Position numbers and translations under genes: made by a program
DNA from: Faecalibacterium sp.
Lineage (GTDB): Bacteria > Bacillota > Clostridia > Oscillospirales > Ruminococcaceae
Length of the DNA stretch: 13,244 nt
Direction of reading: 5' to 3'
Assembly: GCA_017483235.1 (NCBI GenBank)
Contig: JAFULE010000155.1
Span: 1 to 13,244, forward strand
Notes under the pieces: generated by a model
The model's input: the letters and a program-made list of their open reading frames with translations, nothing else
The model's database searches: none
What the model was told of the DNA's origin: nothing
Part shown: positions 1 to 6,397 of the stretch, one piece after another
Layout of the letters: every line of letters begins with the position of its first letter
How positions within the stretch are numbered: position 1 is the stretch's first letter

Positions 1-573
1 GCCTACCATCCAGGTGCGGGCCGGATCAGCCCCGGTGGAAGCCAGCGCGGCGCGGTAAAACCGGGCATCCGGCTTTTTTACCCCTTCCTCCGAGGAGATA
101 AAACTATCATCCAGCAGTTCGTCCAGCCCCAGAAGTGCAAGCTCAGGCCGGGTGAACAGACTCTGCGCGTTGGAAACCAACACACAGCGGATGCCTGCCG
201 CCCGGGCCGCGCGCAGAAATTCGGCGCAGCCGGGGTACAGCCGCAGCCGATTGGTGCTGCCGCGGCGAAATACCCAAGCCAGCCACGCGGCCGCTTGCGG
301 GGTGGGGGCAATGCCCCTGTTCTGCAGCAGCGCAGCAAAGGCCGGGGCAAGGTCCGGCTCGGTGTGGCCGGGCTGGGCCTTGGCTGCGGCATTCAGGGCG
401 GCAAACTGCCGCTGCAGCAGCCGGCGCAGATCGCGCGGCTTGGGGTACACTGCACCGTACCGGGCGCAGGCGCTGGCCAAGGCCCGGTAGGCGCGCAGCT
501 GCTGTTCGTCGGTGCGAATATCCACCAGCGTGCCGTACAAATCAAAAAATAAGGTGTCAACCGGGCGTTGCAT
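1..573 (-). CDS. HAD-family hydrolase (subfamily I-like), C-terminus cut by window edge
   Basis: A haloacid-dehalogenase superfamily hydrolase; the substrate cannot be told. 191 residues are visible and the frame is open to base 1. Motif I is FFDLYGTLVD at residues 9-18, with the predicted nucleophile Asp11. Motif II is VLVSNAQ with Ser134, and motif III is KKPDARFY with Lys167. The fragment stops at WMVG, just before the expected motif IV aspartates. A helical cap of about 100 residues lies between motifs I and II, as in subfamily I. The usual second Asp of motif I is Tyr13 (DLYGT), as in L-2-haloacid dehalogenases and many uncharacterised Firmicute HADs. Start: ATG at 573, with GAGGA (582-586) overlapping the end of the amylase gene and only 4 nt after its stop, so the two are probably translationally coupled. 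Its place at the end of a maltodextrin operon hints at sugar-phosphate clearance, but that is inference. Confidence 0.85.
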   Translation of the reverse strand, partial: MQRPVDTLFFDLYGTLVDIRTDEQQLRAYRALASACARYGAVYPKPRDLRRLLQRQFAALNAAAKAQPGHTEPDLAPAFAALLQNRGIAPTPQAAAWLAWVFRRGSTNRLRLYPGCAEFLRAARAAGIRCVLVSNAQSLFTRPELALLGLDELLDDSFISSEEGVKKPDARFYRAALASTGADPARTWMVG

Positions 574-577
574 CGGC

Positions 578-2242
578 TCAGTCCTCGGCAGGCAGCAGCA
601 CCGCCGCGCCGTAGGCGGGCATCTGCAGGCTGCCGTCTTTCAGGGTCACCGCATCGCCTTCGGCCACCACAAGGCCGGCGGCCAGGGTCCAGCCCTCGTA
701 GGCGGTCAGATCCACCGCGGCGGCTTCGGGGTTGATGTTGTACACCAGCAGGCATTCCTGCCCGTTCCAGCTTTTGCGCACAGCGGCAATGCTGTTTTTG
801 CTCAGTTCGGCTTCACAGGTTACTGCGCCGCGGGCAACCACCGGAATGGCATTGCGGATGGCAATGGCCTGCCGGTAGTAGTTGTACACCGACCAGTCGT
901 CGTCCACCTGCTCGGCAAGGCCGCCCAGCGGGTAGGCTTCGGGCAGAACGCACTCGGGGGGCAGGCCGGTGGTGTCCTCGGTGGGCTGCTCGCTGCTCCA
1001 CAGCATGGGGGCCCGTTTGGACGGGTCGTTGCCGCTGCCGGGCATGCCCAGCTCTTCGCCGTAATAGATGAAGCAGCTGCCGCTCATCAGAATGCTGATG
1101 GCGCTGCCCAGCTTGATCTCGTTCACATCGCCCGAGAAAAAGCTGCCGATGCGCCCTATGTCATGGTTCGAGAAGAAGGGCGCACCGATGTAATCGGGGT
1201 TGGCGGCGCGGTAGCCGCTGTCGGCCATCTCCATGTTCTGGGCCAGCTTGGTCACCTGATCGGGCTTGCCGGCGGCGTTCACCGTTTTTACAATGGCGCC
1301 GGTGGCGTTGCCGAAGGGGAAGTCGAAAATGCTGGTGATGCCGCTTTCGTAGTAGCGCTTGGCGTTGGAGAAATTCTCCCACACTTCGGCCACCAGATAG
1401 GCATCCGGCCGGATGGCGGTGGCGGTGGTCTGGATCCAGTCCAGCACCTCGATGTTCTTATCCACGTTGCCGGAATAGAACTCTTTGGCGGCATCCAGAC
1501 GGAAGCCGTCCACATCCTTTTCCACCAGCCAGTATTCCATAATTTCCTTCAGCTCGGCCCGCATGGCTTCGCACTCCCAGTTCAGGTCGGGCATATCCGG
1601 GCTGAACTGCCCCTCGTAGCTCCATGCGCTGCCCTCAATCTGGTGATAAGCGCCGGTTTTGCTGCCGGTGGGCACAAAGAAGTAGTAATCCACATAGGGG
1701 CAGACGGCCGGGTCGGGGGTGGCGTCGGCCGGCAGAGTTTTCAGATACTCGCAGGCGGTCAGGAACCATTCGTGGTCGTCGCCGGTGTGGTTCAGCACCA
1801 GATCGATGATCACGTTAATGCCCCGCTCGTGGCAGGCGGCCAGCAGGCTGTCAAAGTCGGCCATGGTGCCGTACTGCTCGTCGATGGCGTAATAGTCCCG
1901 TACGTCGTATTTATGGTAGCTCTGGCTGGGCATAATGGGCATCAGCCAGATGCCGGTAATGCCCAGCTGGGCAAGGTAGTCCAGTTTGGTTTCCACACCC
2001 TTCAAATCGCCAATGCCGTTGCCGTCACTGTCGCAGAAGGAGTAGACAAAAATTTCGTAAAAGGTGCGGTAGTTGTCGTCCGGGGTGCCGCCCAGTTTCT
2101 CGTTCAGATTGGCAAGGCTTTGCAAAGCGGCATCGGTGGCCGGAGTTTTGACAGGGGCCTGCGAATTGATACCGCAGCCGCACAGCCCCACGCAAAGGGC
2201 CAGCATCAGCGCGCCGATGCGGCAGGCAAGAGAATGTTTCAT
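578..2242 (-). CDS. Secreted alpha-amylase lipoprotein, glycoside hydrolase family 13
   Basis: A 554-residue enzyme predicted to cleave alpha-1,4 links of starch, glycogen or maltodextrin at the cell surface. The N-terminus is a type II signal peptide: basic MKHSLACR, a hydrophobic core, then lipobox LCGC with Cys23 as the likely lipidated residue. The GH13 barrel starts near residue 58. A DSDGNGIGD loop (71-79) resembles the calcium-binding loop of oligo-1,6-glucosidase-like and GH13_36 amylases. Conserved region I is DLVLNH (147-152). Region II is GFRLDAAKE with nucleophile Asp250. Region III is VAEVWEN with acid/base Glu286. Region IV is FFSNHD with Asp361. All three catalytic carboxylates are therefore present. 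Region II has Glu254 where His is common. A beta-sandwich C domain fills about 465-554. AAGGAG lies 8 nt before the ATG. The gene follows malG across a terminator with no clear promoter of its own, so expression probably depends on read-through. Exact specificity (amylase or neopullulanase-like) is uncertain. Confidence 0.92.
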   Translation of the reverse strand: MKHSLACRIGALMLALCVGLCGCGINSQAPVKTPATDAALQSLANLNEKLGGTPDDNYRTFYEIFVYSFCDSDGNGIGDLKGVETKLDYLAQLGITGIWLMPIMPSQSYHKYDVRDYYAIDEQYGTMADFDSLLAACHERGINVIIDLVLNHTGDDHEWFLTACEYLKTLPADATPDPAVCPYVDYYFFVPTGSKTGAYHQIEGSAWSYEGQFSPDMPDLNWECEAMRAELKEIMEYWLVEKDVDGFRLDAAKEFYSGNVDKNIEVLDWIQTTATAIRPDAYLVAEVWENFSNAKRYYESGITSIFDFPFGNATGAIVKTVNAAGKPDQVTKLAQNMEMADSGYRAANPDYIGAPFFSNHDIGRIGSFFSGDVNEIKLGSAISILMSGSCFIYYGEELGMPGSGNDPSKRAPMLWSSEQPTEDTTGLPPECVLPEAYPLGGLAEQVDDDWSVYNYYRQAIAIRNAIPVVARGAVTCEAELSKNSIAAVRKSWNGQECLLVYNINPEAAAVDLTAYEGWTLAAGLVVAEGDAVTLKDGSLQMPAYGAAVLLPAED

Positions 2243-2279
2243 GGTTGGGTCTCCTTTCCGGGATGCGGGAGAAAAAGAA

Positions 2280-2319
2280 AGCCGGGGCCTTCTGCGGGTT
2301 ACCGCAGGAGACCCCGGCT
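2280..2319 (-). terminator. Intrinsic terminator between malG and the amylase gene
   Basis: On the minus strand the arm AGCCGGGG pairs with CCCCGGCT. The stem continues through one mismatch, two pairs, another mismatch and six more pairs to a TAAC loop. It is followed by TTTCTTTTTC (2279-2270). The opposite strand has no T-run, so it works leftward only. It lies 30 nt after the malG stop and 37 nt before the amylase ATG, so it should lower amylase and HAD transcription relative to the transporter genes. Confidence 0.85.
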
Positions 2320-2348
2320 GCAGATAGCGGGATGTGCCGGTAAGAGGC

Positions 2349-3224
2349 TTAGCCCTTAACAGCGCCGCCCATAGCCTCCTGATAGCAATTCTGCATTGCG
2401 ATGAACAGGATGGAGATGGGGATCGAGATCAGCACAGCGCCGGCGGCAAAGCTGTTGAACCACTGGAAGACGTATTCTTTTTCCAGCATGGTGTACAGAC
2501 CCACCGAAACGGTGTAGTACTGGGTGCTGGTGCGGCAGATCATCTTGGCGAAGATGAAGTCGACCCAGGGGCCCAGGAAGCTGGTGATGACCTGATACAC
2601 GATCATGGGCTTGCACAGGGGCAGAATGATCTTGGTGAACACCTGCCAACGGGTAGCGCCGTCCAGCATGCCGGCTTCGTCCAGTGCAAAGGGAATGGTG
2701 TCCATATAACCCTTCATAACGTGGAAGCCTACGCCCGCGCCGGCCGAGAAGTTGATGATCAGGGCCAGGGGGATCATGTTGCCTTCGGTCAGGCCCATGG
2801 CCTTCAGCAGGAAGTACACAGCCATCATGCTCATAAAGCCGGGGAACAGGGTGATGACCATGGCCATGTTCATGTAGGTCTTACGCATACGCCAACGCAG
2901 ACGGCTCAGCGCAAAGCTGACGGCCAGCACGAAGAAGGTGCTGATCAGGCAGCTGCAGATGGCGATGAAGAAGGTGTTGACGAACATGCGGGGGAAGTTG
3001 ATGGTGGTAGTCTCGGTGAACAGCTTGACGTAGTTCGCCAGAGTGAAGCTCTTGGGGATGAAGGTGGTAACGTTGTTGCCGGCCTCGCCGCGGAAGCTGA
3101 TCAGAACCAGCCAAACCAGGGGGATGACCCAAACAACAGCCATAATGGCCAGAATGGTGTGTACGACAATGTCAGACACCAGGCGCTGCGCCTTCAGAGA
3201 GCCGGTCTTCTTATCCTTATTCAT
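2349..3224 (-). CDS. malG: Maltodextrin ABC transporter permease MalG
   Basis: Inner-membrane permease of a carbohydrate-uptake ABC transporter of the CUT1 class; it pairs with MalF to form the channel. It has 291 residues, the usual length for MalG. About six membrane segments are visible, near 18-43, 82-106, 118-141, 148-170, 205-225 and 258-277. The EAA loop that docks the ATPase is clear at 183-203 (EAGMLDGA followed by KIILPLCKP). The ATG at 3224 overlaps the malF stop as TAATG. AGGAGG sits 10 nt upstream inside malF, so malF and malG are translationally coupled. A terminator follows 30 nt after the stop. Maltodextrin specificity is inferred from the neighbouring amylase, debranching enzyme and MalE; the permease class itself is secure. 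Confidence 0.93.
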   Translation of the reverse strand: MNKDKKTGSLKAQRLVSDIVVHTILAIMAVVWVIPLVWLVLISFRGEAGNNVTTFIPKSFTLANYVKLFTETTTINFPRMFVNTFFIAICSCLISTFFVLAVSFALSRLRWRMRKTYMNMAMVITLFPGFMSMMAVYFLLKAMGLTEGNMIPLALIINFSAGAGVGFHVMKGYMDTIPFALDEAGMLDGATRWQVFTKIILPLCKPMIVYQVITSFLGPWVDFIFAKMICRTSTQYYTVSVGLYTMLEKEYVFQWFNSFAAGAVLISIPISILFIAMQNCYQEAMGGAVKG

Positions 3225-4603
3225 TAGCGGAAGCCCTCCTCATTCTTGTACGAACCGGTGTTGCGGTAGGTGATCAGCGAAACGATGGCCAGCACCACGA
3301 AGGTGAAGATGCCGATAACGGCGGCCACGTTGTAGCGCTGCTGGTCCACCGACAGCTTGTACAGCCAGGTAACCAGCAGGTCGGTGTTACCGGCCGAGTT
3401 GCCAACTTCGGTGGGGCCACCGGCACTCAGCAGGTAGATGATGTTGAAGTTGTTGATGTTGCCGGTAAAGCTGGTGATCATGTTGGGGGCCATCACGAAC
3501 AGCATGTAGGGCAGGGTGATGTTGAAGAACACCTGCACAGTGTTGGCGCCGTCGATGCTGGCAGCCTCGTACTGGTCGGCAGGAATGTTCTGCAGAATGC
3601 CGGTAACCTGCATGATGGTGTAGGGGATACCAACCCACAGGTTGATGATGATGATCATGCAGCGGGCCCAGGTGGTGTTGGTGAAGAAGGGCACGGCGCT
3701 GTCCACAATGCCGGCATTGATCAGCATGGTGTTGATGATGCCGTTGGGCTCAAACATGGTGCGGATGACCAGCAGCGACACGAACTGAGGAATGGCGATG
3801 GTCAGCGAGAAGATGGTACGCCAGAAGCTCTTGATGCGGGTGGTCTTGCGGTTGATCATCATGGCCACGATGGTGCCCAGGAAGAAGCACAGGAAGGTGG
3901 CGAAGAAGGCCCAGGTCAGGGTCCAGCCCAGAACCGACCAGAACTGACGGCCGATGACGCCCGAGGGGTTGACAACGGTGATAAAGGTTTCCAGGCCTAC
4001 CCAGTCGAACAGCACCAGCTTGTCGCCCAGCTTGGAGTAGTTGGTAAAGGCCATGGGGATCATGTACAGCAGCGGGGTGATGGTGAAGATGCACAGGGCA
4101 ACAAACGGGGGAACCATCAGGGTGCCGTACAGGCGCTCGTCAAACTGAGCCTTCACGTCCTGCACAAAGGTGGGCAGGGGCTTGCCCTCGGCCTTATAGC
4201 ACTGGGCACGGTAGGCGCTGCTGACAGCTGCGCGCCACAGCACCACAAAGGCCACGGTGATCACAATGGCCACAACGCCGTACAGCAGAATCAGCTGCGA
4301 GTTGTCGCCGATCACGTACTCGTAGGCGCCCAGGTTGTCGTTCCACACTTCCTGGGTGGGGGTATCGCCCAGGCTGGGCAGCAGGCCAATGGCCTCGATG
4401 CCGCTGGTGAGCATGTAGTACAGGTAAATGACCTCGATGGTCAGGAACATCAGACCCTTGAGGATCTGCTTGTTGGCCAGGTTGCCCAGACCCATCACCA
4501 CAGCGCTCAGCTTGGTGACCAGGTTGCCCTTGGTCAGCGAGTTTTTCAGGCTGTAGGGGTTGGGGGCAAACTCCAGCCGTTTGGGAGCTTTCGCTTTTGC
4601 CAC
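3224..4603 (-). CDS. malF: Maltodextrin ABC transporter permease MalF (start revised to GTG)
   Basis: Membrane permease partner of MalG in the CUT1 maltodextrin importer. With the start chosen here it has 459 residues, longer than ordinary 290-residue CUT1 permeases. It resembles Gram-positive MalF/MalC in having two extra N-terminal membrane segments (about 48-66 and 103-124) before the permease core. Further segments lie near 160-185, 223-250, 264-284, 316-337, 364-380 and 425-446. The EAA loop is at 345-365 (YEAASIDGA then NITLPY). Start choice: an ATG at 4624 is in frame, but nothing like a ribosome site precedes it. A perfect AGGAGG (4612-4617) lies 8 nt before GTG 4603, inside the extra seven codons. 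The gene follows malE after a strong hairpin, so it should be made at a lower level than the binding protein. Confidence 0.92.
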   Translation of the reverse strand: MAKAKAPKRLEFAPNPYSLKNSLTKGNLVTKLSAVVMGLGNLANKQILKGLMFLTIEVIYLYYMLTSGIEAIGLLPSLGDTPTQEVWNDNLGAYEYVIGDNSQLILLYGVVAIVITVAFVVLWRAAVSSAYRAQCYKAEGKPLPTFVQDVKAQFDERLYGTLMVPPFVALCIFTITPLLYMIPMAFTNYSKLGDKLVLFDWVGLETFITVVNPSGVIGRQFWSVLGWTLTWAFFATFLCFFLGTIVAMMINRKTTRIKSFWRTIFSLTIAIPQFVSLLVIRTMFEPNGIINTMLINAGIVDSAVPFFTNTTWARCMIIIINLWVGIPYTIMQVTGILQNIPADQYEAASIDGANTVQVFFNITLPYMLFVMAPNMITSFTGNINNFNIIYLLSAGGPTEVGNSAGNTDLLVTWLYKLSVDQQRYNVAAVIGIFTFVVLAIVSLITYRNTGSYKNEEGFR

Positions 4604-4611
4604 GGGGAAGT

Positions 4612-4617
4612 CCTCCT
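4612..4617 (-). promoter_or_regulatory. Ribosome binding site that fixes the malF start
   Basis: AGGAGG on the minus strand, 8 nt upstream of the GTG at 4603. It lies downstream of the alternative in-frame ATG at 4624 and so cannot serve that codon. It begins about 30 nt after the T-run of the malE-malF terminator. Confidence 0.75.
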
Positions 4618-4647
4618 CTTTCATGGATTGTTCACATGTTTGCCGGT

Positions 4648-4695
4648 AAAAAAGCGCAGCGGTCGATCGGCTCGACGGCCCATCGACCGCTGCGC
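4648..4695 (-). terminator. Attenuating intrinsic terminator between malE and malF
   Basis: Perfect 14-bp arms GCGCAGCGGTCGAT (4654-4667) and ATCGACCGCTGCGC (4682-4695). Inside them, after one mismatch, are a further GGC/GCC pairing and a hexaloop. On the minus strand six T residues follow directly (4653-4648), the signature of a rho-independent terminator. Its position between binding-protein and permease genes fits the known design in which partial read-through gives excess MalE over MalFG. The plus strand has a weaker GGTTTTAT after the stem, so weak action in the other direction is possible. Confidence 0.9.
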
Positions 4696-4725
4696 GGTTT
4701 TATATGTTTACCTCAGCCGGGCAAA

Positions 4726-5997
4726 TCAGATGCCGGCAATGGCGTCGGCGAAGCTCTTGTTCATGGCTTCGACCTTCTCGGCAACGTTGGCCTTGGTCAC
4801 TTCAGCGTTGGCAACAGCCTTGCCGAAGGTCTCGGCAACGCCCCAGTACTGGCTCATCTCGGGGATGAAGGGCTGGATCATAGCGGTGTTGGCAATGCAG
4901 TTGTTCTGAGCATTGAACACAACGTCGTCAGCCAGAGAAGACTGCAGGCTGGTGGCGCAGGGGATAACGGAGCCGCTGCGCAGCTCGTAGTGCAGCTGCT
5001 GCATCTCGGCGTTGCCCAGCCAGCCGGCCAGAGCAACAGCGGCGCCGGCGTTCTTGCAGTGGGGGTTGACACCAATTGCCTTGGAGCCGTAGAAGGCCAT
5101 CAGCTGCTTGGTCTCGCCGCCCATCTGAACGGTGGGCAGCTGGGCAGCGCCCAGGGTCTTGCAGGTGATGTTGCCGAAGTCCCAGCTGCCGCTGAAGAAG
5201 GCGCCAACGGTGCCGTCGTTCAGGCCGGGCAGGCCGTACTTGTTGCCGTCGTCATTGACGAAGTTGGGGTTGGCCATCAGGTCCAGCAGGTAGGTGGCGG
5301 CCATCACGCCGGCGTCGCCGCCCCACTGGATGCCAGCAGCAGCATCGGTGCCGTCAGCGCCGAAGATCTGGCAGCCGGCAGCGTAGAAGAAGGCCTGAAT
5401 GTACCAGGAGTTGGTCAGGGGGAAGGCAACCTTGCCCTTGCTCAGCATGGTTTCCAGGCTCTTGACGTCGTCAGCAGAGAAGACGTCGGTATTGTAGTAC
5501 ATGAACCAGGTGTTGCCGGTGAAGGGAACGCCGTAGATGGCATCCTTGTAGGTGACAGAAGCCAGCATAGCCTCGCTGTTGTCAGCCTTGACCTGATCGG
5601 CCACGGCGCCGCCCAGCTTGGCAATGCCTTCGGCCTGAACCAGACCGCCGATCTGGTCGTTGGCGAACATGTAAACATCGCCGGCAGCGGCCACGTCGGT
5701 GGTGATCTTGGTCAGAGCGTCGCCCTCGGGGCAAACTTCGAAGGTGGGAACGATAACGTACTTGTCCTGAGAGGCGTTGAACTTCTCAACAGCCACGGGC
5801 AGCCAGCAGTTGGCGTCAGCCTGATCCTCAGAGGGGCCCCAGATCTTCAGGGCAACCTCGGCAGGGCCGGCGGGAGCGGCAGCAGAAGAAGCGGGAGCGG
5901 CGGTGGAGCTGGAAGAGCCACCGCAAGCGGTCAGGCCCAGAGCGGCAGCGCCGACACCGGCAACCTTCAGGAAATCGCGACGAGAAATCTTTTTCAT
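4726..5997 (-). CDS. malE: Maltodextrin-binding lipoprotein MalE (ABC transporter solute-binding protein)
   Basis: Extracellular family 1 solute-binding lipoprotein of 423 residues that delivers maltodextrins to MalFG. The N-terminus is MKKISRRDFLK, a hydrophobic stretch, then lipobox LTAC with Cys25. This is a twin-arginine (SRRDFLK) pattern joined to a lipoprotein site, followed by a Ser/Ala/Pro-rich linker to about residue 46. The core shows features of this family: YGVPFTGNTWFMYYNTDVF near the hinge, and a GTVGAFFSGSWDFGNI segment comparable to the GKAAMxxxGPWxxxN segment of MalE. The start is ATG 5997, with AGGAGG (6007-6012) 9 nt upstream. It is the first gene after a strong promoter with operator-like repeats and is followed by an attenuator. 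Its codon use is strongly biased to AAG, AAC, GGC and CTG, consistent with high expression. Ligand specificity is inferred from context. Confidence 0.93.
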   Translation of the reverse strand: MKKISRRDFLKVAGVGAAALGLTACGGSSSSTAAPASSAAAPAGPAEVALKIWGPSEDQADANCWLPVAVEKFNASQDKYVIVPTFEVCPEGDALTKITTDVAAAGDVYMFANDQIGGLVQAEGIAKLGGAVADQVKADNSEAMLASVTYKDAIYGVPFTGNTWFMYYNTDVFSADDVKSLETMLSKGKVAFPLTNSWYIQAFFYAAGCQIFGADGTDAAAGIQWGGDAGVMAATYLLDLMANPNFVNDDGNKYGLPGLNDGTVGAFFSGSWDFGNITCKTLGAAQLPTVQMGGETKQLMAFYGSKAIGVNPHCKNAGAAVALAGWLGNAEMQQLHYELRSGSVIPCATSLQSSLADDVVFNAQNNCIANTAMIQPFIPEMSQYWGVAETFGKAVANAEVTKANVAEKVEAMNKSFADAIAGI

Positions 5998-6042
5998 TGC
6001 TAAAATCCTCCTATTTCTTGGTTCATGTATGAATGTACTATC

Positions 6043-6061
6043 TGTCGCCAAGCAGGCGACA
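6043..6061 (-). repeat. Small inverted repeat in the malE leader
   Basis: TGTCGCC and GGCGACA arms of 7 bp around a 5-nt spacer. It lies only 2 bp from the larger operator repeat and about 30 nt upstream of the malE ribosome site. In the mRNA it would form a second hairpin next to the larger one. Function unknown: it could protect the transcript or be incidental. Confidence 0.5.
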
Positions 6062-6063
6062 AG

Positions 6064-6094
6064 ACCGGTTGCGCAACTGGGTTGCGCAACCGGT
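6064..6094 (-). promoter_or_regulatory. Double operator just downstream of the malE promoter
   Basis: A perfect inverted repeat with 14-bp arms (ACCGGTTGCGCAAC and its complement) around a 3-bp spacer. Each arm contains GTTGCGCAAC, itself a palindrome with a central CpG of the kind bound by LacI-family proteins. The core sites are 6069-6076 and 6082-6089, centred 13 bp apart. They fall at about +9 to +39 of the predicted transcript, a position suited to repression of malE. The same core recurs before the regulator gene and the debranching-enzyme gene. Binding by the adjacent regulator is inference. Confidence 0.75.
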
Positions 6095-6109
6095 ACCTAT
6101 GCAAGTATC

Positions 6110-6139
6110 AGTATAAAACCTACCCCGCGGGAATGTCAA
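6110..6139 (-). promoter_or_regulatory. Predicted sigma-A promoter of the malE operon
   Basis: On the minus strand a consensus TTGACA (-35, at 6134-6139) is followed after 18 bp by TATACT (-10, at 6110-6115); TTATAC with a 17-bp spacer is an equivalent reading. Transcription would start near 6103, giving a malE leader of about 105 nt. This is the best promoter match in the region. Confidence 0.75.
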
Positions 6140-6176
6140 TGTCACTATTCACGATAATTGGTAAAAAATATTGTGC

Positions 6177-6200
6177 ACTTTGCTACGCAAAGTTGCGCAG
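6177..6200. promoter_or_regulatory. Inverted repeat plus TTGCGCAG site upstream of the malE promoter
   Basis: ACTTTGC-TAC-GCAAAGT (6177-6193) is a perfect 7-bp inverted repeat. It runs directly into TTGCGCAG (6193-6200), a one-base variant of the operator core. It sits about 40-60 bp upstream of the -35 box. It could be a binding site for the same or a second regulator, for example a catabolite-control protein; this is inference. Confidence 0.45.
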
Positions 6201-6256
6201 ATATGTTTTTTTGTCCCTTTCACTAAAATTTTCGGCTTTTTTTGGGCGGGATATCA

Positions 6257-6276
6257 TTGCGCAAATCGTTGCGCAG
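6257..6276. promoter_or_regulatory. Distal operator-like pair upstream of malE
   Basis: TTGCGCAA (6257-6264) and TTGCGCAG (6269-6276), centred 12 bp apart. The pair mirrors the spacing of the pair downstream of the promoter, and the two pairs are about 187 bp apart. This fits an auxiliary operator for a LacI-family protein, possibly through DNA looping. Looping is inference. Confidence 0.6.
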
Positions 6277-6307
6277 GTTGCTTTTGCAGAAAAAAGGTGA
6301 ATGGTTC

Positions 6308-6337
6308 AAAAAAACAGGGCAGCCGTGGCTGCCCTGT
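6308..6337 (-). terminator. Intrinsic terminator of the LacI-type regulator gene
   Basis: ACAGGGCAGCC and GGCTGCCCTGT form an 11-bp perfect inverted repeat with a 2-nt centre, so a realistic loop opens the inner pairs. On the minus strand it runs into a stretch of seven T (6314-6308, the first of which pairs in the stem). It lies about 60 nt after the regulator stop and separates that transcript from the malE promoter. Confidence 0.9.
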
Positions 6338-6397
6338 GGGGGATGATGATTGGTGTGCGGCGGGGTGCGGCAAAAGCTTTGCCGGTTCTGTACCGGT

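Larger units (their letters stand above)
5998..6397. other. 400-bp control region between the LacI-type regulator and malE
   Basis: No gene is supported here. On the minus strand, in order, it holds: the regulator's terminator (6308-6337); a distal operator-like pair (6257-6276); an A/T-rich stretch with T-runs (6201-6240); an inverted repeat with another operator-like site (6177-6200); a sigma-A-type promoter (6110-6139); a pair of operator palindromes (6064-6094); a small hairpin (6043-6061); and the malE ribosome site (6007-6012). Short open frames across it are not preceded by ribosome sites and are ignored. Confidence 0.7.

Noticed and set aside
774..781. TTGCGCAC inside the amylase gene
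   Set aside because: A single partial match in coding sequence, not clustered and not near a promoter.
512..2359. Long plus-strand open frame of about 615 codons opposite the amylase gene
   Set aside because: It mirrors a clear GH13 enzyme with all catalytic motifs; the translation is a low-complexity His/Gly/Val-rich product with no family features. Such antisense frames are expected in GC-rich DNA.
4597..6003. Plus-strand open frame of about 468 codons opposite malE
   Set aside because: Antisense shadow of malE; it also spans the malE-malF terminator, and its product looks like no known protein.
5998..6051. Upstream ATG at 6051 that would add 18 residues to MalE
   Set aside because: No ribosome site precedes it, and the extension would bury the SRRDFLK signal peptide. 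AGGAGG is correctly placed for the ATG at 5997.
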